A stretch of DNA of 64,000 nucleotides from Streptococcus sp. oral taxon 431 (GTDB taxonomy: Bacteria; Bacillota; Bacilli; Lactobacillales; Streptococcaceae): positions 1 to 64,000 of the forward strand of contig NZ_CP014264.1 of NCBI RefSeq assembly GCF_001553685.1, in the 5' to 3' direction. Below are positions 37,641-46,469 of this stretch, one piece after another; the first letter of the stretch is position 1; every line of letters begins with the position of its first letter. Below the pieces are notes generated by a model. The model ran no database searches. It was not told the origin of the DNA and saw only the letters and a list, made by a program, of their open reading frames with translations. A program made the translations under genes and the position numbers.

Positions 37641-40190
37641 ATGAAAACATTTTTTAGAAACTATTGGACCTATTTTATTTCTTTCATCATTCCCCTAGTA
37701 ATTATGTTCGGAGTCTATCTTTCTCAATGTATCCACTGGAACAGTGATACTTCACCTTTATTAGGGGATGGATTTCATCAATATGTTATTTTTGATCTTA
37801 ATCTTCGTAATATTTTACATGGGAGTGATAGTCTATTTTATACTTTTACCAGTGGTCTAGGTCTCAATTTTTATGCCTTGTCCAGTTATTATCTTGGTAG
37901 TTTTCTATCACCTCTTGTTTATTTTTTTGATTTATCAAGCATGCCAGACGCAGTTTATCTATCAACCTTGTTGAAATTTGGCTTGATAGGTCTGTCAACC
38001 TTTTTTAGCTTGAGTATAATATTCAAAAATTTACCAACACCACTCAGATTATCTTTATCTACCTCTTATGCTTTAATGAGCTTTACAGTTAGTCAACTTG
38101 AGATTAAAACCTGGTTAGATGTTTTTATTTTAATCCCCTTAATTTTAACTGGTTTACATCTACTCATAACGGAAAAAAAACGTATTCTATACTTTACAAG
38201 TTTGTCAATATTATTTATCCAAAACTACTATTTTGGTTATATGACTGCCCTGTTTTTGGTAGTTTGGTATTTTTGCCAACTTTCCTGGGATTTTAAAAGT
38301 CGCAAGTTCTCTTTCCTTGATTTTTTCCTAACATCCTTACTCGCTGGTTTAACAAGTTTCATCATGACACTCCCAACCTTGTTTGATTTAAGAACTCATG
38401 GTGAAAAACTAACCGCTATTACAAAAATAAAAACAGATGCCAGTTGGTACCTAGATCTATTCGCTAAACAATTTATTGGTGCTTTCGATACAACTAAATA
38501 TGGTTCTATCCCAATGATTTTTGTTGGCCTCCTTCCTTTTATCTTAACAATTGTATTCTTTACATTAAAATCAATTAAGTTTCACGTGAAACTATGCTAT
38601 GCAACTCTACTCATTATCATCATTGCTAGTTTTTATCTAGAAGTCTTAGATTTATTTTGGCAAGGAATGCACGCGCCAAATATGTTTCTTCATCGCTATG
38701 CGTGGATTTTCTCTACTCTTTTGATTTATATATCTGCGGAAGTTTTAAATAGATTTAAGGATATTAAGTTATGGAATATTTTATTCTCAATAACTTTACT
38801 TTTATCTGGCTATCTGGCAACCATTTATTTTAAAAATCATTATTCCTTTTTAACTAAACTAAATATACTCTTAACGCTTGAATTCTTAGTGGTATACTTA
38901 CTGTTATTATTAGCACTTATTAAAAAACTGATTTCTCTAAAAATCTTTTCAATTCTTATTTTGATCTTTACAGTAAGTGAAGTTAGTTTTAATACTTCAT
39001 CTCAACTAAATGGAATTACTAAAGAATGGGGATTTGCTTCTCGTAGTACCTATGATAAAGATATTCCAAGTATGGAAGCTATTTTGGAGTATACCAAACA
39101 GCAACCAGATACATTTACACGAACTGAAAAGTTACAAACTCAAACTGGAAACGATAGCATGAAATTTAACTACAATGGCATCTCACAATTTTCATCTGTT
39201 CGTAATCGTTCTGCAAGTACAACGTTAGATAAGTTGGGTTTTAAATCTTCAGGTACCAACCTTAATCTTCGTTATGCAAATAATACTATCATTGCAGATA
39301 GTTTATTTGGAATCAGCTACAATATTTCTGAAGCCTATCCAGATAAATATGGTTTTCATCCAAGCTATCAAAAAGATAATCTAACCCTTTATAAAAATCA
39401 ATTCGCTCTCCCAATTGCTTTTGCTACACAGTCTCTTTATAAAGATGTCACTTTTAATGACCATACTCTTGATAACCAAACTCAATTTTTAAATGAAATT
39501 GCTGGCTTAAATGAAGAGTACTTTTATCCGATAGATCATCATACAGACTCTGGTGACAGCGTGGTCAATCTAAACGGAACTGATACTGAAGATGCAACTA
39601 TCAGCTATAGTATTGAAGTACCTGATAATAGTCAGGTTTACCTTTCCATGACTAAGCTAAATTTTTCAAATGATAAGAAAAAGCAAGTTGACATCATTGT
39701 CAATGGTGAAAAAAAATCCTTTACCACAGATAATGCTTTTACATTTTTTAATCTTGGATATACAGAACATAAACAAACTTTTGATATCCAGGTTAAGTTT
39801 CCAGGAAATGCTCAAGTATCATTTGAATCTCCAACTTTCTATCGTTTAGATACTAAAAAGTATACAGGGGCAATTAGTAAAATAAAAGAAAATCCAGTAG
39901 AAGTGAGCTCTTATAAAAATAAAGTCATTGTAAAATATAAGGTAAAGAATGAAACATCGATCTTTTTCACAATTCCTTACGACCAAGGTTGGTCTGCTTA
40001 TCAAAATGGTAAAAAATTACAAATTCAACAGGCACAAACTGGATTTATGAAAATTGATGTTCCTGAAGGTGAAGGAACTATTACCCTTTCCTTTATACCA
40101 AAAGGATTTGTTGCTGGTGCAAGTTGTTCTCTTATAGCCATTATTGTCTTTATTTTTTATGATATTCAAAGAAAAAAATATTCTAGATAA
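37641..40190 (+). CDS. YfhO-like polytopic membrane glycosyltransferase
   Basis: 849 residues. The first 460 or so form a dozen membrane segments and loops of the YfhO type, including SGLGLNFYALSSYYLGS and ISQFSSVRNRS. The C-terminal 380 residues are largely extracellular beta structure, ending in one membrane segment and a basic tail. YfhO in Bacillus belongs to a lipoteichoic-acid glycosylation route; the sugar here is unknown. A parS palindrome lies inside the coding sequence at 38578. AGGTAACATG gives a modest ribosome site. Confidence 0.85.
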   Translation: MKTFFRNYWTYFISFIIPLVIMFGVYLSQCIHWNSDTSPLLGDGFHQYVIFDLNLRNILHGSDSLFYTFTSGLGLNFYALSSYYLGSFLSPLVYFFDLSSMPDAVYLSTLLKFGLIGLSTFFSLSIIFKNLPTPLRLSLSTSYALMSFTVSQLEIKTWLDVFILIPLILTGLHLLITEKKRILYFTSLSILFIQNYYFGYMTALFLVVWYFCQLSWDFKSRKFSFLDFFLTSLLAGLTSFIMTLPTLFDLRTHGEKLTAITKIKTDASWYLDLFAKQFIGAFDTTKYGSIPMIFVGLLPFILTIVFFTLKSIKFHVKLCYATLLIIIIASFYLEVLDLFWQGMHAPNMFLHRYAWIFSTLLIYISAEVLNRFKDIKLWNILFSITLLLSGYLATIYFKNHYSFLTKLNILLTLEFLVVYLLLLLALIKKLISLKIFSILILIFTVSEVSFNTSSQLNGITKEWGFASRSTYDKDIPSMEAILEYTKQQPDTFTRTEKLQTQTGNDSMKFNYNGISQFSSVRNRSASTTLDKLGFKSSGTNLNLRYANNTIIADSLFGISYNISEAYPDKYGFHPSYQKDNLTLYKNQFALPIAFATQSLYKDVTFNDHTLDNQTQFLNEIAGLNEEYFYPIDHHTDSGDSVVNLNGTDTEDATISYSIEVPDNSQVYLSMTKLNFSNDKKKQVDIIVNGEKKSFTTDNAFTFFNLGYTEHKQTFDIQVKFPGNAQVSFESPTFYRLDTKKYTGAISKIKENPVEVSSYKNKVIVKYKVKNETSIFFTIPYDQGWSAYQNGKKLQIQQAQTGFMKIDVPEGEGTITLSFIPKGFVAGASCSLIAIIVFIFYDIQRKKYSR
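38578..38593. promoter_or_regulatory. parS site (ParB binding) within the yfhO-like gene
   Basis: AGTTTCACGTGAAACT, a perfect 16-bp palindrome with the complete parS core, encoding part of a KFHVKLCY stretch. Confidence 0.88.
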
Positions 40191-40191
40191 A

Positions 40192-40222
40192 AAAACTATC
40201 GACCGAATTGGTCGATAGTTTT
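40192..40222. terminator. Bidirectional terminator, yfhO-like and yhgE-like genes
   Basis: AAAACTATCGACC / GGTCGATAGTTTT, 5-base loop, between the convergent genes and touching the stop codon of the minus-strand gene. Confidence 0.85.
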
Positions 40223-42885
40223 TAATCTTCTTCAACTTTTTTAGATTGGTAGGAAAGCATTCCTAAAGCAACAAAAATCATTATTGTAAAGATAAGGAAA
40301 ATAATCTGACTATGAATATTACCTGTCATAGAAATGGTTTGTCGTAGACCTGAAACTGAATAACTCATAGGTAACCATGGGTTAATAGTTTTAAAGAATT
40401 GATTCGTCAAAGCTAAAGGATAAGTTCCTGCACTTGATGCTAATTGAAGGAGTAATAAAATTAAGGAGAAGAAGGCGCCTAGGCGAGAATTCCATGTTGT
40501 CAATGCTGTTACCATCGCCATGAAAGCAAGACTGGTTAAAATAATCAAAGCAAAGGTCTTGAATTCGTGAACTGCAGTCAGTCCGATTAAATGTACTCCA
40601 CCATAAACTAATACTCCTGCCAAACCAGCAATGATACCGTTAATTTCAAAGCGAGACTTAAACCAAGCCCAGCGACTTTCTGGATGGCGCCCAGAAGGCA
40701 ATTTAGCAAAAATCATATTAGTTGAAATAGCAGCAACAAAAAGAGCAACTGATATCATATATGGAGCCATGGCAATTCCATTAACTGCTACTTGATCCGT
40801 ATCAGTTTTTGAAAGACTTAGAGGATCAGCTAGTAAATCTGCATTTGTTGGTTCAGTTGAAGCCTGTTTCAATTGTCCCTCAGCCTCTGTCAAACCTTGA
40901 TTTAATTGACTTGAACCATCACTTAATTTTCCAAGTCCTGATTGTAGAATTTCTGATCCTTGAGCAAGTTGATCTGCTCCACTAGCTATTTTTTCAGAAC
41001 CATTAGATAGTTTATTTGCACCAGAAACTAGCTGGTCTGATTTATCAGCTAATTGTTGAGAGCCCGCTTGTAATTGATTAAATCCAGCGGTTAAATCTGA
41101 TGTTTTATTATTTACTTGGTTGACACCTGATGCAAGTTTATCAATTCCTGTTGCTAATTCTGGTGCATTCTCTGCTAACTTAGCAGTAGCACCTGTCAAT
41201 GTAGAAGATTTTTCTGTCAACTGATTAGAACCTTGTAGCAACTTATTGAAACTTCCTGTCAAGTTCGAATTTTTCGAACTCAACTGACTTGCTCCTAAAG
41301 CTACTTGGTCTACTGATTTTGTGTAGTTGTCAATACCAGATGTAAGAGTTTGACTAGCTGGCAATAATTGACCATCAATTGCTGTTTGAACCTGTGTTAA
41401 TCCACTTAACAAACTTGTCAATGTTGAAGAAGCAGTTGGTAATAATTGACTTGAGTGATTCTTTAATTGAGTTAGACTATCTGTTTGAGTGGTTACATTT
41501 TCTAAAGAAGATTGTAACGTTTGAACTGTAGTTAAAATTGTTCGTGCTGACTCACTAGTAGAAGATGATGGATTAGAAACCACAGAAGTTATCTCTGCCT
41601 GTTGGTCAGGAGTTAAGCTTTGATAAGCACTAGTAGATTGAATAGCTGACAAAGTAGTTTCTTTTTCAGCTTGATTTGAAGTAATGATGCTTTGTGCTGA
41701 ATTTATAATCGTTGATAGACTACTAGAAAGCTGGTTTGTTACTTGTGTTATCTCTCCACTATCTGCTGTTTGAATATTTTGAATAGCTTGATTAAATTGC
41801 TCTAAACTAGTTGCTAATTGTTTAATCTGATCTTTTTGTTGGTTTGCACCATCTAATTGAGTAGAAAGTTCTTGAATACCTTGATTAAGTTGTGTTAATC
41901 CTGTACGTAGAGTCTCTGATTTTGTAGAAATCTGATTTGCACCTGATGATAGACTTTGAACTCCATTTGTATAAGTATCAATACCAAGTGAAAATTGATT
42001 TAATCCTGAATTGAGTTGAGAAACACCACCTGTATAGGCTTGTGTGCCTGCATCAAGTTGAGTCAATCCTGATACCAGTGCCGGTGTCTGTGAATTCAGT
42101 TGGTTTAATCCATTGTCGATTTGTGAAATAGCGCTGGTATATTGATTTAAACCAGTATTAAAATTACCAAGACCAAGATTTAACTGATTTACACCAGCTG
42201 TATAGGTTCCTAAACCTGTAGATAATTGATCAGCACCATTAGAAAATGTGAGACTCGATTGAGCTAGGGTTTGAAGATTGGTTGATAAGGTTTGACTACC
42301 ATCAGAAAGCTTATTAGAACCATCAGCCAACTGTAAACTTGCATTTGCAGCTTGAGATAAACCAAGTTTTAAATCCCCCATCTTATCAAATAAAGCTTTG
42401 GTATAAGATTGAGCAACTTTAGTAGCCACAGTCTGTTTGATTTGTGTCATGGCAGAATCACTCATCTTGCTTGCAATAAAACTATGACCACTTGATGTCT
42501 GATAGTCAATCGTCATCTGTTCAGGATGATTTGTAAGGATAGAAGAAGCTTTCTCAGAAAGATTACTTGGCAACGTTACAACCATGTAATAATCTCCATC
42601 CCGCAGTCCTCTTTCTCCCTCACCTTCATCTACAAAATGAAAATCCAGACTATCACTATCTTTTAAATTAGACACCATGTCTTCACCAATAGTGAGTTTT
42701 TCATCATTATAAGTAGCAGCTTGATCCTTATTAACAATTGCTACAGGTAACTCCGAAAGTTTACCGTATGGATCCCACATTGATGATAAGAAAATGATAT
42801 TGTAAAGAGCTGGAATTAAGGAAATTCCTATCATGACAATAATAAATGTCGGTTTTTTAAAGATTGCTTTCCATTCTTTAAACAT
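40222..42885 (-). CDS. YhgE/Pip domain membrane protein
   Basis: 887 residues. One membrane segment near residues 12-32, a very long extracellular part (about 35-690), and five or six C-terminal segments: the YhgE/Pip (phage-infection-protein) plan, related to ABC-2 membrane domains. The extracellular part is full of short repeats such as LNSGLNQ, LASGVNQV and LSDGSSQL, typical of the family and probably a coiled-coil stalk. Homologues include a lactococcal phage receptor and type VII secretion EsaA-like proteins. It is divergent from a TetR gene, with operator-like repeats between them. Confidence 0.88.
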   Translation of the reverse strand: MFKEWKAIFKKPTFIIVMIGISLIPALYNIIFLSSMWDPYGKLSELPVAIVNKDQAATYNDEKLTIGEDMVSNLKDSDSLDFHFVDEGEGERGLRDGDYYMVVTLPSNLSEKASSILTNHPEQMTIDYQTSSGHSFIASKMSDSAMTQIKQTVATKVAQSYTKALFDKMGDLKLGLSQAANASLQLADGSNKLSDGSQTLSTNLQTLAQSSLTFSNGADQLSTGLGTYTAGVNQLNLGLGNFNTGLNQYTSAISQIDNGLNQLNSQTPALVSGLTQLDAGTQAYTGGVSQLNSGLNQFSLGIDTYTNGVQSLSSGANQISTKSETLRTGLTQLNQGIQELSTQLDGANQQKDQIKQLATSLEQFNQAIQNIQTADSGEITQVTNQLSSSLSTIINSAQSIITSNQAEKETTLSAIQSTSAYQSLTPDQQAEITSVVSNPSSSTSESARTILTTVQTLQSSLENVTTQTDSLTQLKNHSSQLLPTASSTLTSLLSGLTQVQTAIDGQLLPASQTLTSGIDNYTKSVDQVALGASQLSSKNSNLTGSFNKLLQGSNQLTEKSSTLTGATAKLAENAPELATGIDKLASGVNQVNNKTSDLTAGFNQLQAGSQQLADKSDQLVSGANKLSNGSEKIASGADQLAQGSEILQSGLGKLSDGSSQLNQGLTEAEGQLKQASTEPTNADLLADPLSLSKTDTDQVAVNGIAMAPYMISVALFVAAISTNMIFAKLPSGRHPESRWAWFKSRFEINGIIAGLAGVLVYGGVHLIGLTAVHEFKTFALIILTSLAFMAMVTALTTWNSRLGAFFSLILLLLQLASSAGTYPLALTNQFFKTINPWLPMSYSVSGLRQTISMTGNIHSQIIFLIFTIMIFVALGMLSYQSKKVEED

Positions 42886-42906
42886 ATTGTCTCCTTTTTT
42901 AAACTA

Positions 42907-42990
42907 CTTGTCTAAATTTTTGATATAATAGATTATACATAAAAAAATTAAAAAGACAAGATAAAAAATCAATTTTTAAACACATTGTCT
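42907..42990. promoter_or_regulatory. Operator-like repeats between yhgE-like and tetR genes
   Basis: CTTGTCT at 42907-42913, AGACAAG at 42954-42960 and ATTGTCT at 42984-42990 are copies of one half-site in the 128-bp divergent spacer, beside TATAAT-like boxes. They are good candidates for the TetR binding sites. Confidence 0.6.
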
Positions 42991-43013
42991 AAAAATGTTC
43001 ATATGGAGGGAAC

Positions 43014-43556
43014 ATGCAAGAAAGTAATAAACGATTAAAAACCAAGCGCATTATCGAAAATGCCATGGTAGAATTATTGATGGAACAACCATTCGATCAG
43101 ATTACAACTGTTAAATTAGCACAAAAAGCTGGAATTAGCCGCTCCAGTTTCTATACTCATTACAAAGATAAATACGATATGATTGAACATTACCAAAGTA
43201 AACTATTTCATACCTTCGAATATATCTTTCAAAAACATGCTAATCACAAACGAAATGCTATTCTAGAAGTATTTGAATACTTAGAATCAGAACCACTTCT
43301 AGCAGCTCTTTTATCTGAAAATGGAACCAAGGAAATTCAAAATTTCTTGAGAAATAAACTTCACATCCTACTGAGCACAGACCTTCAAAAACGTTTTATG
43401 CAACTCAAACTAAATGAAATAGAATTAGAATACAGTAGCGTCTACCTGACAAATGCTCTCTTTGGAGTCTGTCAAACCTGGATTGCCCACGGAAAAAAAG
43501 AAAGTCCACAAGAAATCACGGACTTTTTGATGAAAATGTTAGGGGATACAAATTAA
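43014..43556 (+). CDS. TetR/AcrR family regulator
   Basis: 180 residues. The N-terminal TetR helix-turn-helix is ITTVKLAQKAGISRSSFYTHYKDKYDMIEH at about residues 27-56; the C-terminal half is the all-helical ligand and dimer domain. GGAGG precedes the ATG. Divergent orientation and shared half-sites suggest it represses the YhgE-like gene and itself; the ligand is unknown. Confidence 0.9.
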   Translation: MQESNKRLKTKRIIENAMVELLMEQPFDQITTVKLAQKAGISRSSFYTHYKDKYDMIEHYQSKLFHTFEYIFQKHANHKRNAILEVFEYLESEPLLAALLSENGTKEIQNFLRNKLHILLSTDLQKRFMQLKLNEIELEYSSVYLTNALFGVCQTWIAHGKKESPQEITDFLMKMLGDTN

Positions 43557-43562
43557 TAAAAA

Positions 43563-43618
43563 GCTCTATAATAGTTATAGGAAATCAAACCCCTATGGAT
43601 ATTATGGAGCCTATTTTG
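43563..43618. repeat. Hairpin repeat matching the ISL3 left end
   Basis: A 56-bp sequence that begins AGCTCTATAATAGTTATAGG and ends CCTATGGATATTATGGAGCC plus TATTTTG. It forms an imperfect 19-bp hairpin. The same pattern makes up the left end of the IS at 4317-4374. It has no transposase and directly follows the tetR stop, so it is either an IS scar or a small mobile hairpin now serving as terminator. Confidence 0.6.
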
Positions 43619-43733
43619 TTGTTCTTATTAGGCTAAGGCAATACAATTTTCTTAGTTTTATTTTCGGACAAAAATCATTCTTTCTCAATATATTGAATAT
43701 GCCTCCCCTCATTACATCGAACAAAGAATCAAA

Positions 43734-43760
43734 AAAGGAACACCAAATTAGTGTTCCTTT
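43734..43760 (-). terminator. Terminator of the tRNA-Glu/tRNA-Asn transcript
   Basis: AAAGGAACAC / GTGTTCCTTT stem, 7-base loop, T-run on the minus strand. Confidence 0.8.
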
Positions 43761-43767
43761 CATCTGA

Positions 43768-43841
43768 CTCCGCCAGTAGGACTCGAACCTACGACATCAT
43801 GATTAACAGTCATGCGCTACTACCAACTGAGCTATGGCGGA
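43768..43841 (-). tRNA. tRNA-Asn (GTT)
   Basis: 74 nt on the minus strand. Acceptor TCCGCCA pairs with TGGCGGA. The anticodon arm ATGACTGTTAATCAT shows GTT. The T-arm GTAGG-TTCGAGT-CCTAC is intact. It shares a promoter and terminator with the decayed tRNA-Glu just upstream. Confidence 0.95.
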
Positions 43842-43846
43842 TTAAA

Positions 43847-43910
43847 TAGTCCGTACGGAATTCGAACCCGTGTTACCGCTATGAAAAGACGATTTCTTAA
43901 CCAACGGACC
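43847..43910 (-). pseudogene. Decayed tRNA-Glu (TTC)
   Basis: 64 nt. Compared with the intact tRNA-Glu at 63898 (72 nt), it has lost eight bases (CAAGGGGT) from the D-arm, apparently by slippage between two GGT triplets, and has six substitutions, five of them C to T or G to A. The anticodon stem becomes TCGTC/AGCGG with a mismatch and wobble pairs, and the D-stem is gone. The acceptor and the TTC anticodon remain. It is unlikely to work as a normal tRNA. Confidence 0.8.
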
Positions 43911-43933
43911 CTCTACCTGTAGCAGATATAACC

Positions 43934-43961
43934 ATTATATCAATTTATCAAAAATTGTCAA
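43934..43961 (-). promoter_or_regulatory. Promoter of the tRNA-Glu/tRNA-Asn unit
   Basis: On the minus strand TTGACA (43956-43961), 16 bp, TATAAT (43934-43939): a full consensus promoter that abuts the comE stop codon. Confidence 0.82.
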
Positions 43962-44714
43962 TTACTTTTTTTGGTTTTTAGCCATTAGTTCTCTCAATTT
44001 TTTTGTTTTTAGACGAGAGATAGGACAACGATGATCTTCATAAAATACAACTTCCATTTTTTTACGATCAATTTCTCTCACATTACCAATATTGACTAAA
44101 AATGACTTGTGAGCTAGATAAAAACGTTGGGTTTCCTTATCCTTTTCTTGAATATCTGTCATTGTTCCATAGAATTCTTTTGCAAAATTCTTACCTACAA
44201 TCCGTAATTTATGAGAAGTTCCAGTTGTTTCAATGTAGAGAATATCATGATAAGGAATACAAAGATCATTTCCTTTGTAACTATAATCAAAATAATCAAC
44301 GACTGATTGGTTTTCAAGTAAAGTAGTCTTAGTGTAAAGCACACAGTCGGCAACTCTATTTTTAAAAACTTGATCACTGGTTTCTTTATCAATGAAATCC
44401 AATGCTGAAACTTTGTATTTATAAGTCAAGGTAGCAAATTCAGATCGACTTGTAATAAAAACAATAATGGCATAAGGATTGCGGTGACGAATAAATTGAG
44501 CAACCTCAAATCCTTTTCTCTCAATCCCATTGATATCAATATCTAGAAAATAAAGCTGATTGACTTCATCATGCTCTACATATTCCATAAATTCTCTTAC
44601 TTTTCCTGTTGTTTTATAGGAGATAGGAATATTTGTTTCCTTAGAAATTTTATTTAGAGTTGTTTCCAACCTTACTTGGTGTTCTATAATATCTTCTAAA
44701 ATCAATACTTTCAT
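43962..44714 (-). CDS. comE: Competence response regulator ComE
   Basis: 250 residues. The N-terminal receiver has the phosphorylated Asp in LYFLDIDINGIE near residue 58; the C-terminal LytTR DNA-binding domain starts near 145. Phosphorylated by ComD, it binds direct repeats in front of comC and other early competence genes. It overlaps comD by four bases. There is no terminator after it; the tRNA promoter begins at its stop codon. Confidence 0.96.
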   Translation of the reverse strand: MKVLILEDIIEHQVRLETTLNKISKETNIPISYKTTGKVREFMEYVEHDEVNQLYFLDIDINGIERKGFEVAQFIRHRNPYAIIVFITSRSEFATLTYKYKVSALDFIDKETSDQVFKNRVADCVLYTKTTLLENQSVVDYFDYSYKGNDLCIPYHDILYIETTGTSHKLRIVGKNFAKEFYGTMTDIQEKDKETQRFYLAHKSFLVNIGNVREIDRKKMEVVFYEDHRCPISRLKTKKLRELMAKNQKK

Positions 44715-46030
44715 ATCAGTTCCCTCTTAAATCTAATTACTTGTTTAAATACATCATTATCAATTTCTGTTTCTAAAATAACATTGTCATATTTTCCTAA
44801 AATTTCTTTAACATTATTAAGTCCAAGTCCTCTATGTCTTCCTTTAGTTGAAAATCCTAATTCAAATAAATCTTCGGATTTTACCTTTCTTTTTTTACAA
44901 GAGTTTTGGATGACAACTAGAGTTTCAAGATCCAACTTGATAATAGCTACCTCTAGTTGTTTCTGATAGCTTTCAACTGCTCCCTCAACGGCATTATTGA
45001 GCAGAACACTCATCACGCGCACCAAATCTAACAATTCCATGGACAAAGGAGTAATGACATCTTTTACCTCTAGTGTGTACTCTACATTATTAGTTTTCGC
45101 ATTGACAATAGATTGAGCAATCAAACTACGAAGAGCTGAATCCTCAATATTATTCAAATCGAAATAAGTATACTTATCTGAACGTAATTTTTGATTCGCC
45201 TTTACAAGAACTTCACTGTAAACTCTGTCAATTTCTTGTAAATCTTTACTTTCGATCGCCATTCTTAAGCTGACAAGCATGCCTGTATAATCATGGCGAA
45301 AACCACGAATTTCATTATATAAGGCAACAATCTCATCCGTGTAAGTTTGTAAGTGTTTTTGCTCAAACTTCTTTTGTTCCAATTCAATTTCTTTTTCTAT
45401 CTGAACTTTATGAGAATTCATGGAGAAAAAAGTCAAAAGTAGGCCAACAAAAACAATGGATGATAAAATACTTCCAAAACCATTTAAGTGACGAATCGTA
45501 CTCACAATATCTGAAGTGAAAGAGACAACGTGTAGAAAAATAAATGCAAAGAGCACTTTCTTCAGAAAAGGATATAGATAGTCTTTATCAAAATATTTAA
45601 ATTCGAGATGGAAATAAGACACAACAACTTTAATAACCAAATAAGTTAAGATCAGGATAAATAGAGAAAAATAATTGTTATACTTCAATGCAAACTCATC
45701 TCCTGTAATAGATGATAAGGTTACTGATAAAAAGTTATTAGTACTATTATATAAAAGAGAAAATAATAGACTGATAAAAATTCCCTTAGATTTCTCATAC
45801 TTCTTAAATCCAACAAAGTAACCAAATAGGAGGAAAGGAAATAAAAATTTAGACAAACTAAAACTATCTAATTTCAAGAAATAGAGAATTATTTCCAATA
45901 CTAATGGTATTAGAAATATATAAAGACTAAAAAAATATTGGTCTTTTCTAGTTGCTTTACAAACCCATTCATGAATTTTACTAATAATAAAAACATAAAC
46001 AATAGCAATTACTAATCCGAATAAATTCAT
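44711..46030 (-). CDS. comD: Competence histidine kinase ComD
   Basis: 439 residues. The N-terminal half has six or seven membrane segments that sense CSP; the C-terminal half is an HPK10-type kinase with the phospho-His in RGFRHDYTGML near residue 245 and the ATP-site GLGLNNVKEIL near 400. The membrane half is the part that varies with pherotype. It starts 22 bp after comC and overlaps comE by four bases. Confidence 0.96.
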   Translation of the reverse strand: MNLFGLVIAIVYVFIISKIHEWVCKATRKDQYFFSLYIFLIPLVLEIILYFLKLDSFSLSKFLFPFLLFGYFVGFKKYEKSKGIFISLLFSLLYNSTNNFLSVTLSSITGDEFALKYNNYFSLFILILTYLVIKVVVSYFHLEFKYFDKDYLYPFLKKVLFAFIFLHVVSFTSDIVSTIRHLNGFGSILSSIVFVGLLLTFFSMNSHKVQIEKEIELEQKKFEQKHLQTYTDEIVALYNEIRGFRHDYTGMLVSLRMAIESKDLQEIDRVYSEVLVKANQKLRSDKYTYFDLNNIEDSALRSLIAQSIVNAKTNNVEYTLEVKDVITPLSMELLDLVRVMSVLLNNAVEGAVESYQKQLEVAIIKLDLETLVVIQNSCKKRKVKSEDLFELGFSTKGRHRGLGLNNVKEILGKYDNVILETEIDNDVFKQVIRFKRELI

Positions 46031-46052
46031 TATTTCCCACCTTTATTTTTAC

Positions 46053-46187
46053 TTACTTTCTTTTTGGAAAAAGAAAATTATTTATTGTATATGGAGGTCT
46101 CCATTCCCCACCTCTGATTTCCTGCAGTTCTTTTTCGTTCAATTCTTGGAAATCTTTCATTTGAGCAAAATCTGTATTCTTTTTCAT
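46053..46187 (-). CDS. comC: Competence-stimulating peptide precursor ComC
   Basis: 44 codons. The leader, starting MKKNTDFAQMKDF and ending LQEIRGG, has the double-glycine cleavage site for ComAB. The mature peptide is EWRPPYTINNFLFPKRK, 17 residues: acidic first residue, aromatic middle and basic tail, as in other mitis-group CSPs. It differs from the pneumococcal CSP-1 and CSP-2 that I know. It is the first gene of comCDE, and AGGAG lies just before the ATG. Confidence 0.95.
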   Translation of the reverse strand: MKKNTDFAQMKDFQELNEKELQEIRGGEWRPPYTINNFLFPKRK

Positions 46188-46234
46188 AATATAAACTCCT
46201 ATAATGTTTTTCTTGTAAATTAACTTACAAAAAT

Positions 46235-46301
46235 ATTATATAAAATCTACGATACCTATAGAGAATTATTTCTCAAATGCTCAAATTTTATTCTGAAATG
46301 T
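46235..46301 (-). promoter_or_regulatory. comC promoter with ComE direct repeat
   Basis: On the minus strand ACATTTCAG, 12 bases, GCATTTGAG (46272-46301) match the ComE box. TATAAT at 46235-46240 follows 31 bp further on. The layout is that of ComE-activated early competence promoters. Confidence 0.88.
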
Positions 46302-46318
46302 CAAATTTTTACAAAAAA

Positions 46319-46339
46319 AGCTGGGATTTTTTCCCAGCT
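46319..46339 (-). terminator. tRNA-Arg terminator
   Basis: AGCTGGGA / TCCCAGCT with a 5-base loop, T-run on the minus strand; insulates tRNA-Arg from comC. Confidence 0.8.
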
Positions 46340-46352
46340 TACGATTTAACAC

Positions 46353-46426
46353 TGATCCCAGCAGGATTCGAACCTGCGACCGTTCGCTTAGAAGGCGAAT
46401 GCTCTATCCAGCTGAGCTATGAGACC
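46353..46426 (-). tRNA. tRNA-Arg (TCT)
   Basis: 74 nt on the minus strand. The anticodon loop CTTCTAA gives TCT; the T-arm GCAGG-TTCGAAT-CCTGC is perfect. It sits between rlmH and comC, as in pneumococcus. Confidence 0.95.
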
Positions 46427-46436
46427 TTACTAATCT

Positions 46437-46465
46437 ATCTTATCAAAAAAAGCTAGCTTAGTCAA
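46437..46465 (-). promoter_or_regulatory. tRNA-Arg promoter
   Basis: On the minus strand TTGACT (46460-46465), 17 bp, TAAGAT (46437-46442), beside the end of rlmH. Confidence 0.7.
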
Positions 46466-46469
46466 TCAT

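Noticed and set aside
40840..42360. Direct repeats in the yhgE-like gene as a CRISPR or satellite array
   Set aside because: The repeats are in-frame peptide repeats (LxxGxxQL type) of uneven length inside an open reading frame, typical of the YhgE/Pip family.
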